A stretch of 64,000 bases of DNA from Parasponia andersonii (Eukaryota; Streptophyta; Magnoliopsida; Rosales; Cannabaceae): the NCBI GenBank assembly GCA_002914805.1, contig JXTB01000324.1:224021-288020 (forward strand), given 5' to 3'. Below are positions 25,988-37,440 of the stretch, piece by piece (within the stretch, counting starts at the first letter, position 1; the number at the start of each line of letters is the position of its first letter). A program made the position numbers and the translations under genes. A model generated the notes under the pieces. The model was not told the DNA's origin. It saw nothing but the letters and a program-made list of their open reading frames with translations, and searched no databases.

Positions 25988-26250
25988 TATATATATATAT
26001 ATATTTATGGTTGCCAATCTAATAGGTATTTTTATCTAATAGGTATTGTTTTTCTTTATTTATGAGTAGGTATTTTTTTTAGCCGTTGGATCACCATTCC
26101 AATGACTATAATGAAGTGCATGAAAAGATGTGCATCATTAACGCTCTTTCTCTTTCTTATTTTTTACAATAAAAAAATATACTTTCTAAATTTTCATTGG
26201 CCAAATTGATATCTATGTACTGAATTGGTGCTCTATATATATATATATTA
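25988..26250. mobile_element. (TA)n-bounded non-coding element, copy 2
   Basis: Begins after (TA)n at 25988-26002 with GGTTGCCAATCTAATAGGTA, continues through TTTTTTTAGCCGTTGGATCA, ATGTGCATCATTAA, CAATAAAAAAATATAC and AAATTTTCATTG, and ends before (TA)n at 26233. Copy 3 at 29926 matches it word for word over most of its length. The ends are only weakly inverted (GCCAATCTAATAGGTA against ACCAATTCAGTACATA), and there is no ORF. Confidence 0.6.
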
Positions 26251-26713
26251 TATATATATACATATATGGATATGGATTGGTGCCTTATATATATATATAT
26301 ATATATATTATTTTGATCCGGTGATGTTTCGTCTTAAATGCAATTTGCCCACTTTAGTTTTGGCAAAATATTAAATATCAGAATAAATAAAAAAAGGGTT
26401 CATTGATTACGAAAGTAACCCTTTTCTTAGACTAGTTCATATGTAGTAATAATACAAAAGCCGCCCCTAATAAAGCTCCCCCACAACTTGAGATTAACGC
26501 TCATAAATTCTCATCTCTTTCCAATCTTCCGTACAGAAATTTCGTATTGCTCTGTTGTTGTTTGTGTTAGGACTGGATCACACGCCACCGCAACTTATTC
26601 GCGACAAAATATATGGGCCTTTAGCCCACTATCCAGGAACCCGACTTCAAGACACAAAATAAAATATTAAAGAAATGATCCACGCGCCAAAGTCCCACGC
26701 GGTCTCATACTTG

Positions 26714-26721
26714 TATATAAT
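26714..26721 (+). promoter_or_regulatory. TATA box of the small membrane-protein gene
   Basis: TATATAAT, 71 bp before the downstream ATG at 26792 and preceded by CCACGCGCC and CCCACGCGG elements at about 26680-26701. Position is right for a plant TATA box with a leader of about 40 bases. Confidence 0.55.
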
Positions 26722-26791
26722 ATGAGCCAGTATCAAATATTCCATCGAAACTTATGCCATTATTGTCTCCATTTGAACGTTCTAAACAACA

Positions 26792-27283
26792 ATGTCCATA
26801 ACAATGACAACGTCTTCCTTCTACTCCTTATCTCTACCACCACGTCCTCATCCCGGCTATTCGGCTCGCCTGAGACCGGGTATCGCCACGTGGCAGCACC
26901 GGGTGGTGCCTCCACGTGTCAAGGTTATTGCTTGTGCGCTACATAGAGATGCATTTGATCATGGCTACGATGGTAAGCTCGTGGACGAAGACATGATTGT
27001 TCTAAGAAAGCGAATTCACGAAATCAAGATGGCCGAGGGGAGTCACGAGGATGACGTGGCATCCTCGGATTGGATGGAGTGGGAGAGGGAGTATTATGCA
27101 AATAATTACGATTCGGATATATGCCAAGGTTTGGGAATGTTGCAATCTCAGTTGATGAACACTAGGCCTAGTTTGGCTTTGGCAATGCTCGGTGTCGTTT
27201 CGTTCAGTGTACCGATCTCTATGGCCGTCGTTTTGCTGCGTTTGATGGATTTAGCTAAGGATGTCTTAGTAGGGCTGCATTAA
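26792..27283 (+). CDS. Small plant-specific membrane protein, tandem copy A
   Basis: Intronless frame of 163 residues. The N-terminus (about 1-50) is Ser/Thr/Arg/Pro-rich and could be an organelle transit peptide. A conserved core follows: VDEDMIVLRKRIHEIKM, SDWMEWEREYY, then MLQSQLMNTRPSLALAML and a hydrophobic segment GVVSFSVPISMAVVLLRLMD (about 132-155) that fits one membrane helix. I recognise this as a conserved small protein family of land plants but know no established function, and assign no symbol. A second in-frame ATG at 26804 could be the start. It is the intact member of a tandem pair; the other lies 1.8 kb downstream. It contains CACGTG within the N-terminal codons. Confidence 0.8.
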   Translation: MSITMTTSSFYSLSLPPRPHPGYSARLRPGIATWQHRVVPPRVKVIACALHRDAFDHGYDGKLVDEDMIVLRKRIHEIKMAEGSHEDDVASSDWMEWEREYYANNYDSDICQGLGMLQSQLMNTRPSLALAMLGVVSFSVPISMAVVLLRLMDLAKDVLVGLH

Positions 27284-29066
27284 TTTTAGGAAATCAAATT
27301 TATTTATTTACCCGAATTAATATTTCTAGGAAATACACATAAAGAGACAGAGCCATTGGCTTGTGTTGTATGCACCCTTTTGAACTGTTTTTTTTTTTGC
27401 TTAATACGTAGCTTCGCTTGGTGCATATATACGATACACACAAATATTTATTCCTATTTTAGTAATCAATGACCGTTTGATTATTGTTAATTTGTTGAAG
27501 CATAGTTCCTGTGATGTTTCTGGGAGGATATATTCCTACTGATTGGAGGATATAATTTCTGCTTTGCGAGACAAAATGATTTTTCATGTTCTCTCATGTT
27601 TACCATGAAGCCAATATTTGTGCAGATAATCGTTAATAATTAGGAGATAGGAAATAAAAAATAAGAATAGAATATGGTAGAGTTTTATTCCTTGTGGATT
27701 TTTTTCCCTTAGGGTTAATAGAGACAATATTGTTTTGCCAGTTTGTTGTCGGTTTGGCTAATTTTTTGTAATTCTTTCTTTCTTTTCTTTTAATAATATT
27801 CTCTCCCATTATGAGGTCATGATGTATTTAATAATAATAACAATAATTTTATTATAATAATTATACATCATTTGTGCTAAAAGATTAACATTGTTTTTCT
27901 CTAACACGACTATACAAAAAGAAACGTATGATCGGCACATCATTGCTTGTTAATATTAATCCGTACCTTCTTTTATTGCTTGATTATTTATTTTCCTAAC
28001 AAATAACATTTGATTAATTATTCATCTTCTTTGAGAGGCTCAACCTGTTATTTTTTTTTTAGTTCTATTTTTGTAGAATCGTTGAATATTTTTGGGCACA
28101 GTTTTAGGAGTTCGTTTAATATCCGTTTTTTTTAATTAATCTGACGCTACATAAATATATATAATATAATTATTTATAAATGTTATTTATATTGAATTGA
28201 CGTCAGCTAGAAGCCTAGAACGACAATAATTACGGCTAATATCAGATTCAATGTACGTATAGTAATAATGCAATCATTAACTATTCCAAATCTATAAAAC
28301 ATATATAACAAAAACATATAATTATGGCGCCGTCCTAGTTATAAAGTCAAAACTCATAGACTATTAATAAAATAAATATGAACCTCTATTAAACTTATGG
28401 CTTCTACAATAAAATTAGATGTTGAACTATGAAGACTAGTCCTTTTAGGTTCCGGTTGAAGCCAATATTGTTCCTCTGCTACAACTTATTACAGGTTCAA
28501 ATTTTCATACCTTTAATCTAACAAACATTGTCTCTATTATCAACTTAATCAATCATAATTCTCTCTCTATTTTTTTTTCTTTCCATATATTGTCGCAACA
28601 AGAGTCCTTGTAAATCAGCATCGCCACCATAATTCAATAAAAACTATACCTAAACATGAAACTGTGTCTCACACACAACAAAAAGATAGACAATTAAACA
28701 AGAAAGCCTCATCATATTAAAGTTCAATATAATAAAGCCTCATCATATTAAAGTTCAATGTAATATTCTCCTCTTATATAATTGAGAATAGAAAAATATT
28801 ATCAGTTTGTTTCAACGCTAGTGCCAACTAGCTTTCTTGGAATCTAACTATACAACTTTAATGTTACGCGCAAAAAATTTAAAAATAAGAAAAAAAAGAA
28901 AATGTTGCTGTTCATGCTCAGTAAAAGACACGCGGTTTGCACTGTAGTCACATATTTATGTATAATTAGTCCCGTATTCCTAATCAACTTTCTTTAACTT
29001 ATCAAATCCTTTTAATTCAATAATTAAATTAAAAAATCTTATAATCACTTAATCAAATTCAAACCC
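27284..29066. other. Intergenic spacer between the tandem copies
   Basis: AT-rich, no coding signal. It holds a 31-bp tandem duplication (28703-28764). The last 100 bases form the promoter of copy B. Confidence 0.6.
28703..28764. repeat. 31-bp unit repeated twice
   Basis: Units 28703-28733 and 28734-28764 both start AAAGCCTCATCATATTAAAG and differ at one base near the end. A simple recent tandem duplication. Confidence 0.9.
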
Positions 29067-29074
29067 TATAAATA
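29067..29074 (+). promoter_or_regulatory. TATA box of tandem copy B
   Basis: TATAAATA, 38 bp before the ATG at 29112. Retention of a perfect TATA box suggests that copy B is, or recently was, transcribed. Confidence 0.6.
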
Positions 29075-29111
29075 CATAAACATCTCAAATACATAGGTCC
29101 ACAACATAAAT

Positions 29112-29591
29112 ATGGCATTGGCAACATCCCATCTCCATTATTCATCCACTATTATTAATATCCCGTTAAATTATTATTACTCCAAAATAGGCTTAGAAAA
29201 TCGAATTATTAATCGTCCTCGAAAAATTCTTGCGTCGAAAAGAGAAGCCGGCAGCCTCCATGAACACCGGAGAAATCACGGCGGCGGCGGAAGGGTGGCG
29301 GATGAGAATATGATTGTTTTGAGGAAGAGGATCCATGAGATGAAGAAGGTGGAGAGGAACTACGTGTCTCCTTCCCATTGGTCGGAGTGGGAGAAGAAGT
29401 ATTACACCGCTTACGATTCTCGTGTCAGTTAATGGGCCTCTTGCAGGCCCAAATGATGAAATCCAGGCTCAGCTTGGTCCTGGGATTGATGGTTCTGATT
29501 CTACTCGGTTGCCCAAACTAGCCGGGCTGTGGTTTTGTTTCATTTCGTGGAGATTGCTCAAGGACTCTTGGCAGGTGGGACCCTTGGATAA
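29112..29591 (+). pseudogene. Small plant-specific membrane protein, tandem copy B with two compensating frameshifts
   Basis: Paralogue of the 26792 gene. The frame opens at the ATG at 29112 and carries VADENMIVLRKRIHEMK and SHWSEWEKKYYTAYDS, then stops at 29430-29432. The homologous continuation MGLLQAQMMKSRLSLVLGLM is in another frame from 29432 and itself stops at 29519. The last part (SRAVVLFHFVEIAQGLLAG), matching the family's membrane helix, is back in the original frame from about 29517 and ends at TAA 29589-29591. Two single-base indels therefore cancel, leaving about 85 out-of-frame bases. The second lies in an AAA run and could be a sequencing error; otherwise this is a young pseudogene. 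Similarity to copy A is clear over the core and weak at the N-terminus. Confidence 0.75.
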
Positions 29592-29923
29592 TGCAACTAG
29601 ATTATATAATAGCGTTTATTTATTTATTTATTTTAATACGTGAACGTCAAAAATGAACTCTGTAGATGACTAGGTATATCTTTTTTCGTTGTAGATTAAT
29701 ATCCAAAAGTAATCTGGGAAAATTTGAGGATTCCTTTTTTTTTTTTTCCACAACTTTTGTTTTCCGAAATACGTAAAAGCATATTAGATTATTGAAAAGA
29801 CAAGAATGTCAAACTGTTGAAATTGATTGCTATTGGAGAGAATGTCAAACGGATAAAAATACATCTTGCAATTTTTTTTTTCGGAGCGAGAATACATCAT
29901 AGTTATGTTTATGTTAATGTGCG

Positions 29924-29925
<2 letters not shown>

Positions 29926-29975
<50 letters not shown>

Positions 29976-30187
29976 TTTGCCAATTCAATAAGTGTTTATT
30001 TATTTTTTTAGCCGTCTAATGAAAAAATATAATAATATGTGCATTATTAATATTTTTTCTCTTTTTAATTTTTCATAATAAAAAAATATATCTATTAAAT
30101 TTTCATTGATTAAATCGATACTTATGAGTAAATATATATATAAACATATACTTATGAGTAAATATATATATAAATATATATATATAT
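29926..30187. mobile_element. (TA)n-bounded non-coding element, copy 3
   Basis: A (TA)n run of about 45 bases (29926-29972) is followed by GTTTGCCAATTCAATAAGTG, TTTTTTTAGCCGTCTAATGA, ATGTGCATTATTAA, CATAATAAAAAAATATATC and AAATTTTCATTGATTAAATC. It closes with a duplicated CTTATGAGTAAATATATATA block and (TA)n. Matches copy 2 in order and spacing. Confidence 0.6.
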
Positions 30188-31460
30188 GGTCTGAGCATTC
30201 TTGACAAAATAAATGTGTACCTGGAATTATTGGCTTATGGTCAGATAGACCTAACATAGTTTACTAACGTAAACTGATCAATGACTCCTTACGTTACTCA
30301 AATTGTCTCTATTCACTTTTACTTTTTTATTTAAAAAAAAGAACTATGGACATAACATAATATATAGGCGGAAAAACACATATTAAAAGCTATACAAACG
30401 TTCCTTAGGAAGAAAGGAAGAAAGAAAGAAAGAAAGGTGTATATATAAGATCTTGAGGGTTGAGAGTACTACTGTTATTATTGACCCTATAAAAGTAAAT
30501 TAGAATTACTTTTGAATATTGCTAAACGAGAATTAGTCGTTTATAATAATAATATTATAGCATTTATAGCATTTTTCATATTATTATACCGATGTTGAAG
30601 AATTCAAGTAATTGGGAAGCCCAGTAAAAGGTTGAACGCTTCCACCAAAAACAAAGCACCAAAAACAAAGTGTTTCATATAGAGCAAATGTACCAAAGAA
30701 GATGCTCTTTAGACACAATTTTTCCACTCTCTCTCTCTCTCTCTCTCATATATATTGTTCCTGAAACAAACTACAAAACTGCAAGAGCAAGTAATTCCTG
30801 CAAAACTAAGCTGACTGATTTTAAGGTTCACAATACACGCACACGCGCGCACAAGTACAACAAGATTTATTCTTCTACCACATATACAATTCCTCCAACG
30901 AATTTAGCTTCCCTACTCCCACGTTTTTTTCCCCCCATTTTCTTTTTTCCTTCTCACCTTTTCAGTACTTTTTCGTCTATCTATCTAATTATCTCCTTTT
31001 ATTTTCTTTTCCCATTCTCCACAATTATGTTTTATAGTGCTTTTTAAAATAATCTCCTTCAAGTTTTTAGTACATATATATAAATGTATATAATATGATA
31101 TCTCTTACTTTAATCAAAATTATTAACTAATTTAGTCGTTTTAGTTAAGTGATAGAAAACTGTAAAATTAATCAACAATTCCGTGCGTCTTTCTCTGCTC
31201 AAAAATCAATTAATTAAGCAGTATTTTAATTTTTTAACTTAATTACCTTAATATAGTCAAGAAAATATACCATCAAGTTCCATTGGACCGTCGTGCTCCC
31301 AAGCTCCTTCAAGCGTCACTGCCAAAACACCAACTTCACGGAGTAATATCAAAGTATATATAACATGACTTATATATATATATATATATAAAATAAATCA
31401 AAACTTTTCTTTTCCTTCCACTAAGACAGTATAGGTTTGTGAGATCAGCTTCTTAGTTTC

Positions 31461-31643
31461 TCAATTGCCATTATAGGTGGCTTTCCCTTGGAAATAAGGG
31501 TTAATATGGCCAAAGATAATTGTGGAACCAGAGGAGCTCCCTTCAGTCCAAGACATGACAGCCGCAACTGAACTCGGCTCCTGTATCGTTGGATCAGAAA
31601 CACACCAGTTAGTCGTAGTTTTCTCAGTGAGCTCTTGAATCAA
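31461..31643 (-). other. Unrecognised open stretch, possible gene fragment
   Basis: 60 codons on the minus strand with balanced composition, unlike the AT-rich frames around it: it contains TTTNWCVSDPTIQEPSSVAA and SWTEGSSSGSTIIFGHINPY. There is an in-frame stop a few codons upstream and no domain I can name. Possibly the last exon of a decayed gene. Confidence 0.25.
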
Positions 31644-31898
31644 CGAGTCAGCAGCAGAGTATCAGTTCATTAAGTGTCTCGGACTGGACCGAAGAAAGCT
31701 CCTCTTTGGTAATATTTTTTCGCAAAATATCATTTATATATATATATATATATACTCTCGCACCCCATTAAACTACTCCTTTTGAAGCTTAAACCACATA
31801 GAAAAGAACGAATAGGTTAGTACTACTTCAAAATTAAGGACAATTATGAAGTAAAAATAGCAATAATATTTCAAAAATCCGAGATCTTTCTATATATG

Positions 31899-31941
<43 letters not shown>

Positions 31942-33816
31942 CTTGAGAGAGATAGAGATCGATCGATCTAGGACAGCAATGGCATGGATGAGAAAAGGAA
32001 AGGTACGAGGAAGGAAGAGGAGGGAGGGTTTGTATAAATAGATAAGTAAAGTGTGAATATATTATGATAAAAGCCGCGACATGAGAATCTAAGGGGTGTG
32101 GTAAGTTATAGATTTTAGGGGTCAGGCAGAAAATCATGCATAGTTTGAAATCTTTTGGAGCCTTTCAACTCAAACGTATATAATAGACAAGTCTGCTAGT
32201 CTTTTGTACTGTGCAGCCTAATATCTTTTCATACAGCTGGATATGGCTTGCTATTGTCTGATATCGAAGACGTTAGAGGCCTAGTTTATCTGCCCCCCTT
32301 GCTCAAGTACCAGTTCTGCTCAAGGCTGCCACCTCTTTGATATATCATTTAGTATGCCTACAAATGTATGTTCGTACATCTATATATCTATTTATAAACC
32401 GTGGCAAATTTTTTCCTTTTTACTTTTAGGTCTTGACCATCAAGGCTCATGAAAAAAAATTGTAGTGATACCTATTCATTATTTATGTTATGTAGATACA
32501 TGTACTCTAAGCTATAACTCCTTTAGAGTACGATATATATATATATATATATATATCATATATATCATATATGTATATAATGAGAAAGCGCTATTAAAAG
32601 TAGTTTTTTCCAACGATTTATCATATATGTCATTTATAAGCGTTGGGTACAGTACGCGCGTACGTGTTCATTCTTTTTCTTCTTTTCTCAATAATATATT
32701 TCCCTATTTCTTTGAAGATAGTTTGATTAATCGAGAGAGTGAGATGAATTCATCGTGCATGTCTTACTTCAATAATTGAACCAGACACAAGGAAAAGATG
32801 TCACGGAGAGAATTAAAACATCACTTAATTAATGACTCAAATTACTTAGTGAAAGAAAAGATTAATGAATATTATTAATTTTGTGTCATAAGGAGAAACC
32901 GATGTTGATTTACATATATTTTAACGAAGAGTTGAAGCAAACTGTTCCAAATTTCGATTCAAATCCCTTGTGGGGACATATCATATATTTTTCTGTTTCG
33001 TGGATTTATACGTTCATGGCACATTTTGTGTGCACATATTATTCTGAATATAAATCTTTAGTAGATAGATGTGAAGGAAATGAAAATTATTGCAAGGTCG
33101 GGCGGCAACATCTTTGACATGACAGGTTTTTTATTTATGGTGTAAATGACAATTATTTTTCATGCTTGGCATGGCAAGTCAATTCACTTATTATAGCATA
33201 AGATGAAAATTAAAAAAAAAAAAAAAACAAAGAATAGGACAATTGCTATTTCTATGTAATTGGTAGCTTCGGGGACTATTCCTTCCGTCCTTTATCAAAG
33301 AAGTGTATTTACTCTGATTTAGACATTTTGTACTACTGGTTCTCAATTATCATGAAGTGTCTTTGTATAAAAGGTAGGCCAATTCTACGAGGCAACAGTT
33401 ATGAGAGCTGGCTATGCTAGTGGTGAAAAATAACATCGTTTTCAGAGCATTTACGTTTTTACCAAAATTTAATGGATAAAAATGGTACAACACTGTAGTA
33501 TCTTAAACTAGTTCCAAACACCAGCGAAGACTTTCTAGTTTAGTTTCTTACCATTCCATGGTTATATTTGGAAATTTCTATGATAATTTGCAAGTTTCAA
33601 GATTGTACTTCCAGTTATTCATATATGCGTGTGGGTAGCTATTATCATAACATGTAAGTTCCAAAATAAACACACATGAATATGCACTTAACTAAAGCCA
33701 AGTGTTAATAGTGATAATTTTAATTCCTCGAAAAAAAAAAAAAGGATTGTTCCTGCCTTTATCGTTGGAGCCTAATTATGTCTGTTAGAGCGGTTTTCAT
33801 CAGCTGTCCATATATC

Positions 33817-33821
33817 CTTGC
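33817..33821. other. Left target-site duplication CTTGC
   Basis: CTTGC immediately precedes the left LTR; the identical pentamer at 41592-41596 follows the right LTR. Confidence 0.85.
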
Positions 33822-34430
33822 TGTTGATAGAGATTTTGTCAATAATAAATTTTAAAAAAAATACGAGATACGCTTTGTGTGAATAGGGTTATTAATCAAA
33901 ACAAATAAAGATGCAAATATTTTATAGTGGTTCAGCCCCGAAAAAGATGAGCTTACGTCCACTGTTTTTCACTATTTTCTGGAGAATTACAAGAACTCAA
34001 AATTACAATGTGTTGTCCAGAAAGAAGAAAAAAACACTCTCAGGAATCCCTCAGCCTCTCCAGATTCAAAAAATCCCCTTTCTCGAAGCATTGAACCCCT
34101 TTTATATAGATAAGGGTTACTTAATGTTCTTAATTGCGAGAACGAGTAACTACACAATCGGGTAATACAATTTGAGTAACAATATAATTAGGTAATCACT
34201 TAAATTGGGTAACTGATCGAACTTGAAAGAGAAACTTTTGTTTCTCTTTCCTTGTAGGTTACCCGTTTGACGAAGCATAGACTAGTCTCCTTTTCATTCA
34301 GGTCGCACATAACCTATTCGGAGGAGGTCGCACGTAACTTATGCGGTGGAGGTCACATGCAACCCTTTCGAATGATGTCCCACTTAATCTTACTCATGCG
34401 ACCTGACATAGGATTTTACACCGTACAACA
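33822..34430 (-). repeat. Left LTR (3' LTR in element sense), 609 bp
   Basis: Starts TGTTGATAGAG and ends CCGTACAACA. The last 261 bases align without gaps to 41331-41591 with 16 differences by my count, 12 of them transitions. It contains several GGTCGCAC-type words at about 34300-34370. Confidence 0.88.
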
Positions 34431-34450
34431 ATTGCCCCCCAGCTCTATTA
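34431..34450 (-). promoter_or_regulatory. Polypurine tract of the element
   Basis: On the minus strand this reads AGAGCTGGGGGGCAAT directly before the LTR start TGTTG: a G-rich purine stretch at the position where plus-strand DNA synthesis is primed in LTR retrotransposons. Confidence 0.6.
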
Positions 34451-35333
34451 GTTATTCAGGACAAAATAGAGCTTCCTTTTAATGTAAGAGAGTGCGAACT
34501 TAAAAAATGCGACGTCACGACCTAGACTTGAGATCCTTGAAGAGTCGAAGAGTCGCTAGATCTCAAATCTCACCTTTCTCGAGATCACGTGCACTTTTTT
34601 CTGACAGATGAAAATTTATGTCACCTTTTCTAAGAAAAATAGCAGAACATGAGGAGACTCAAGGATATCGATGATGCCAACTGTCGTCTTTAAACCGAAT
34701 CGTTTCAAATTTTGAAAGATACTTGATCTACAGCTGTGATTTAGCGATGCTCGAGAAATAAATATCGGAAATCAATCTGCTTCTGCTTCTTCATTACAAA
34801 CTCTCGTTTTCCATCTTTCTAAAATCCTGAAGTATTTCAGAGCAAACTCTACAGCATCGTTTCGTTCTTCAGCTCGTACAATTCCAGTATTTTCTCAGAT
34901 AGAGTTTAGACCATAACTCAATCCCTCCACTTTCGAAGAAAGGTTAGTACATTTCTTCTCTCCTATTGTTCTTCGTCTGTTCTCGGAAAAATTTATTCAG
35001 TTTTAATTTCTAGAAATTGAAACACATCCTATATTCGGACGAACTGGAATGAGAATTTTTCAGATCCCCTTTTACCGGTTCATAGAATAGACTCTTACTA
35101 GATAATGGTCAAAGATAAACTCGTGAAAAGAGTTTCTAGGGTTTGATACCCTATTTATTTATTTTTTGACGAACTGTTCGAGTAATTTTTATGAATCCGT
35201 AGACCAATTAGAAAAAATTCGATGAGCTTGCTTGTTAGTACAATCCTAGGGTGAACCCCCAAAATTTACTAGTACATAGTGAAAAAATCCTTGATGCTCG
35301 CATAGGACTAAACCCATCCGTATTTCTTTTCAG
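34451..35333 (+). promoter_or_regulatory. Upstream region and 5'UTR intron of the antisense ORF
   Basis: Non-coding DNA between the polypurine tract and the antisense ORF. A donor at AAG/GTTAGT (intron from 34943) and an acceptor TTTTCAG ending at 35333, directly before the ATG at 35334, suggest a leader intron of 391 bp. Confidence 0.4.
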
Positions 35334-36973
35334 ATGTCTAGTAGTGAGGATTTTAGGGAAGGAAATGCATTTTCAGAAGAATATGATAACTCCAGTGTTA
35401 GCTCCATAAATCTTGAAGATTACCTTGAGCCAAAACCCGAAGTAGAGATAACAGGGGTCAGGCAAAATAGTCCTCACATAGGCGACCTCCTTCAAGACTA
35501 GTGGCCTCGACATATCAGGGATGCCCCTATCTTCGCATCAGGCTATCAATACGTAGAAGGGAATTTGTCATGTACCAATAAGGACGAGCTGCACATCAAA
35601 CAAGCTCAGCAAAATCATGTGCAATTATAAGATCGTCATCCCTCTTCGCCTACCTATGGAATTCAATCGACCTCACACACCACCATGCAGAATTGCCTCA
35701 TTTTCTGAAGCAGTTCTCAAGTGCGGTGTCTACCTCCCACTTCATCCATACATAAAATCAATTATCGACTACTATGGGGTCGTTCCTTTCTAACTGACTC
35801 CTAATACATATAGATATATGATAGGTTTGTACATACTTTACCACAAATTAGGTTTAGACTCCCCTTCTCCTGAAGAGTTCGCTTGGTTTTACCAAGTGAA
35901 ATCAAATCCGTCAGATCTTGGCTTCTTTTATACGAGCAAATGGTCAAATCAGGCAATAAAAACAATATACGGGGTTCGCAACAACATGGGAAAATGGAAA
36001 AATCCATTTTTTCACTTTGACTATGCAGATAACGACTTCTTTCGAAATCCCGGTAGGAAGTTTTTCAATTTATCACCTTTTTCTGTGTTGTTATATTTAT
36101 CCTGATCGCACTGAATGTTATCGCAGATAACAGGGAATGGCCTGGACTTTCCAGGGAACAGCTTGCAAGGGTGTACAAAATCAACGACCTTCCAATTGAG
36201 GAATTTAATTGGAAGGTACTTGGAACTTCGAAGAACCTGGTCGCTTGCAGTCTACTTCCAAAGGGAGTCGCGTTCCCTGACCCCCCCGTCTATACGTCTA
36301 GACCTTCGAGCTCAAAGAAAAAGAAGCCAAGGAAACAGACGGATATAAGTGCCTCGTCTTCTAAACTTAGGAAACGAAAAGCACCTGCCACCCCTCTAGC
36401 TTCAGAACCTTCTTCTCCAGAAACAGCGTCACCACCAGCTCCTCAACAAGAAGGTAATTATATATACATTTTCTAATTATCATTGTATTATATCACCTCG
36501 CTCACTAACATATCTGTACAGAGATGGTTATTGGTAGTGGCCTGCGAGCACCACCCTCCACTCTCGGGTCCATGGAAAAATTCAAGACACCCGAGAGCAC
36601 TCCTCCGTCATCGAAAGGGAAAGAGAAGGACGATAACTCCAAAAAATGAAAAGTTGCCTTCGAGGTCATCCCGACAAGCTCGCCTCCTCCACAGCCTCAG
36701 ACATCGAGCCATTCTGAACCACCCAAAGAGGCTGTCACCTCTTCAGAACTGATCTTGGTAGATAAGGATGAGGAGCTCTTCGTGCTCCTCAATCAATTAC
36801 CAGAGAAGGCTGGTATGAGTGCAACTTTCATTGATCGCTTTACTTCCGAGGAGATTTTAGAAAAGCGACCAATGATGTTCGCACAGGCTCTTGAATCTTT
36901 GTTCCAATTTTTAAAGTCCTGGAAGACATGTCGAATGATTTATCCTCCAGACCTTCAATGGGTCCAGTTCTGA
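35334..36973 (+). pseudogene. Antisense extra ORF of the retrotransposon (putative plant transposon protein type), spliced, with stops
   Basis: Runs against the gag-protease direction. Starts at the ATG at 35334 (MSSSEDFREGNAFSEEYD). After a frameshift near 35600 it shows FNRPHTPPCRIASFSEAVLK, LPLHPYIKSIIDYYGV and YILYHKLGLDSPSPEEFAWF, which resemble the domain found in extra ORFs of Tat-lineage elements. Introns 36053-36126 and 36454-36521 have GT..AG borders and joining them keeps the frame; the second part carries a Lys/Arg-rich NLS-like run (SSKKKKPRKQ) and a Ser/Pro-rich linker. Premature stops: TAG 35499, TAA 35791, TGA near 36647. The frame ends at TGA 36971-36973 and overlaps the 3' end of the protease frame on the other strand. 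Its function is unknown; domain naming is from memory. Confidence 0.6.
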
Positions 36974-37439
36974 CCTCTTCGTCTATTTTTCGAGGATCGA
37001 AGTCTTCGCTGGTCGTGTCAATTGACGCTTTAACTGACAATTTAACTGAAACTTCGACTGACGCTTTGCTCGATGCTTCAACTGACGCTTCCTTTGGCAG
37101 CTGGACCATCATTATGCGAGGCATTGCATCCTTTGCTGCGAGTTTCAACGAGTTGTTATAACAAGTCCGTGCATCATATTGGTTTCCTCGCACCCCGCCT
37201 ACCCCGTGTTGGGTCGGGAATTTCATAGTGAGATGGTAGATTGAAGTGACGGCTCGAAGTTCTCTTAGTGTCGGTCTTCCCAGCACAGCATTGAATGCAG
37301 AGGGGCAATTTACTACCAAAAATTGGGTCATTATCGTTGAAACTCTAGGATAGGTTCCAACGTTGACCATTAATTCAATCATGCCCATAGGCATCAGGCT
37401 GTCACTAGTGAAACCATAGAGTGGAGTGACGGTAGGCTT
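35837..37439. repeat. 1603-bp exact direct repeat, copy 1
   Basis: Appears base-for-base identical to 37441-39043 at an offset of 1604, with only one N (37440) between the copies. Interpreted as an unmerged overlap of two contigs. Confidence 0.95.
36840..37439 (-). pseudogene. Protease fragment, duplicated copy
   Basis: C-terminal two-thirds of the protease region repeated in copy 1 of the exact repeat and broken at the N. See 38444-40380 for the full reading. Confidence 0.75.
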
Positions 37440-37440
37440 N
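37440..37440. other. Single unknown base at a contig join
   Basis: The lone N sits exactly between the two 1603-bp copies and marks an artificial join. Confidence 0.9.

Larger units (their letters stand above)
25231..26791. other. Intergenic DNA and promoter of the small membrane-protein gene
   Basis: Contains an open stretch on both strands at about 25470-25737 with no recognisable domain, a (TA)n-bounded element (25988-26250), further (TA)n runs to 26310, then a GC-richer promoter from about 26460. No other gene seen. Confidence 0.5.
29592..33821. other. Intergenic DNA rich in (TA)n and (CT)n, no complete gene
   Basis: Holds the (TA)n-bounded element at 29926-30187, a (CT)n tract at about 30728-30750, and (TA)n runs at about 31374-31391, 31737-31755, 31908-31937 and 32528-32557. 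An unrecognised minus-strand open stretch lies at 31461-31643. The rest has no coding signal. Confidence 0.55.

Noticed and set aside
29926..32560. Regular short repeats that might suggest a CRISPR-like array
   Set aside because: They are plain (TA)n and (CT)n microsatellites in a plant nuclear window; no repeat-spacer order.
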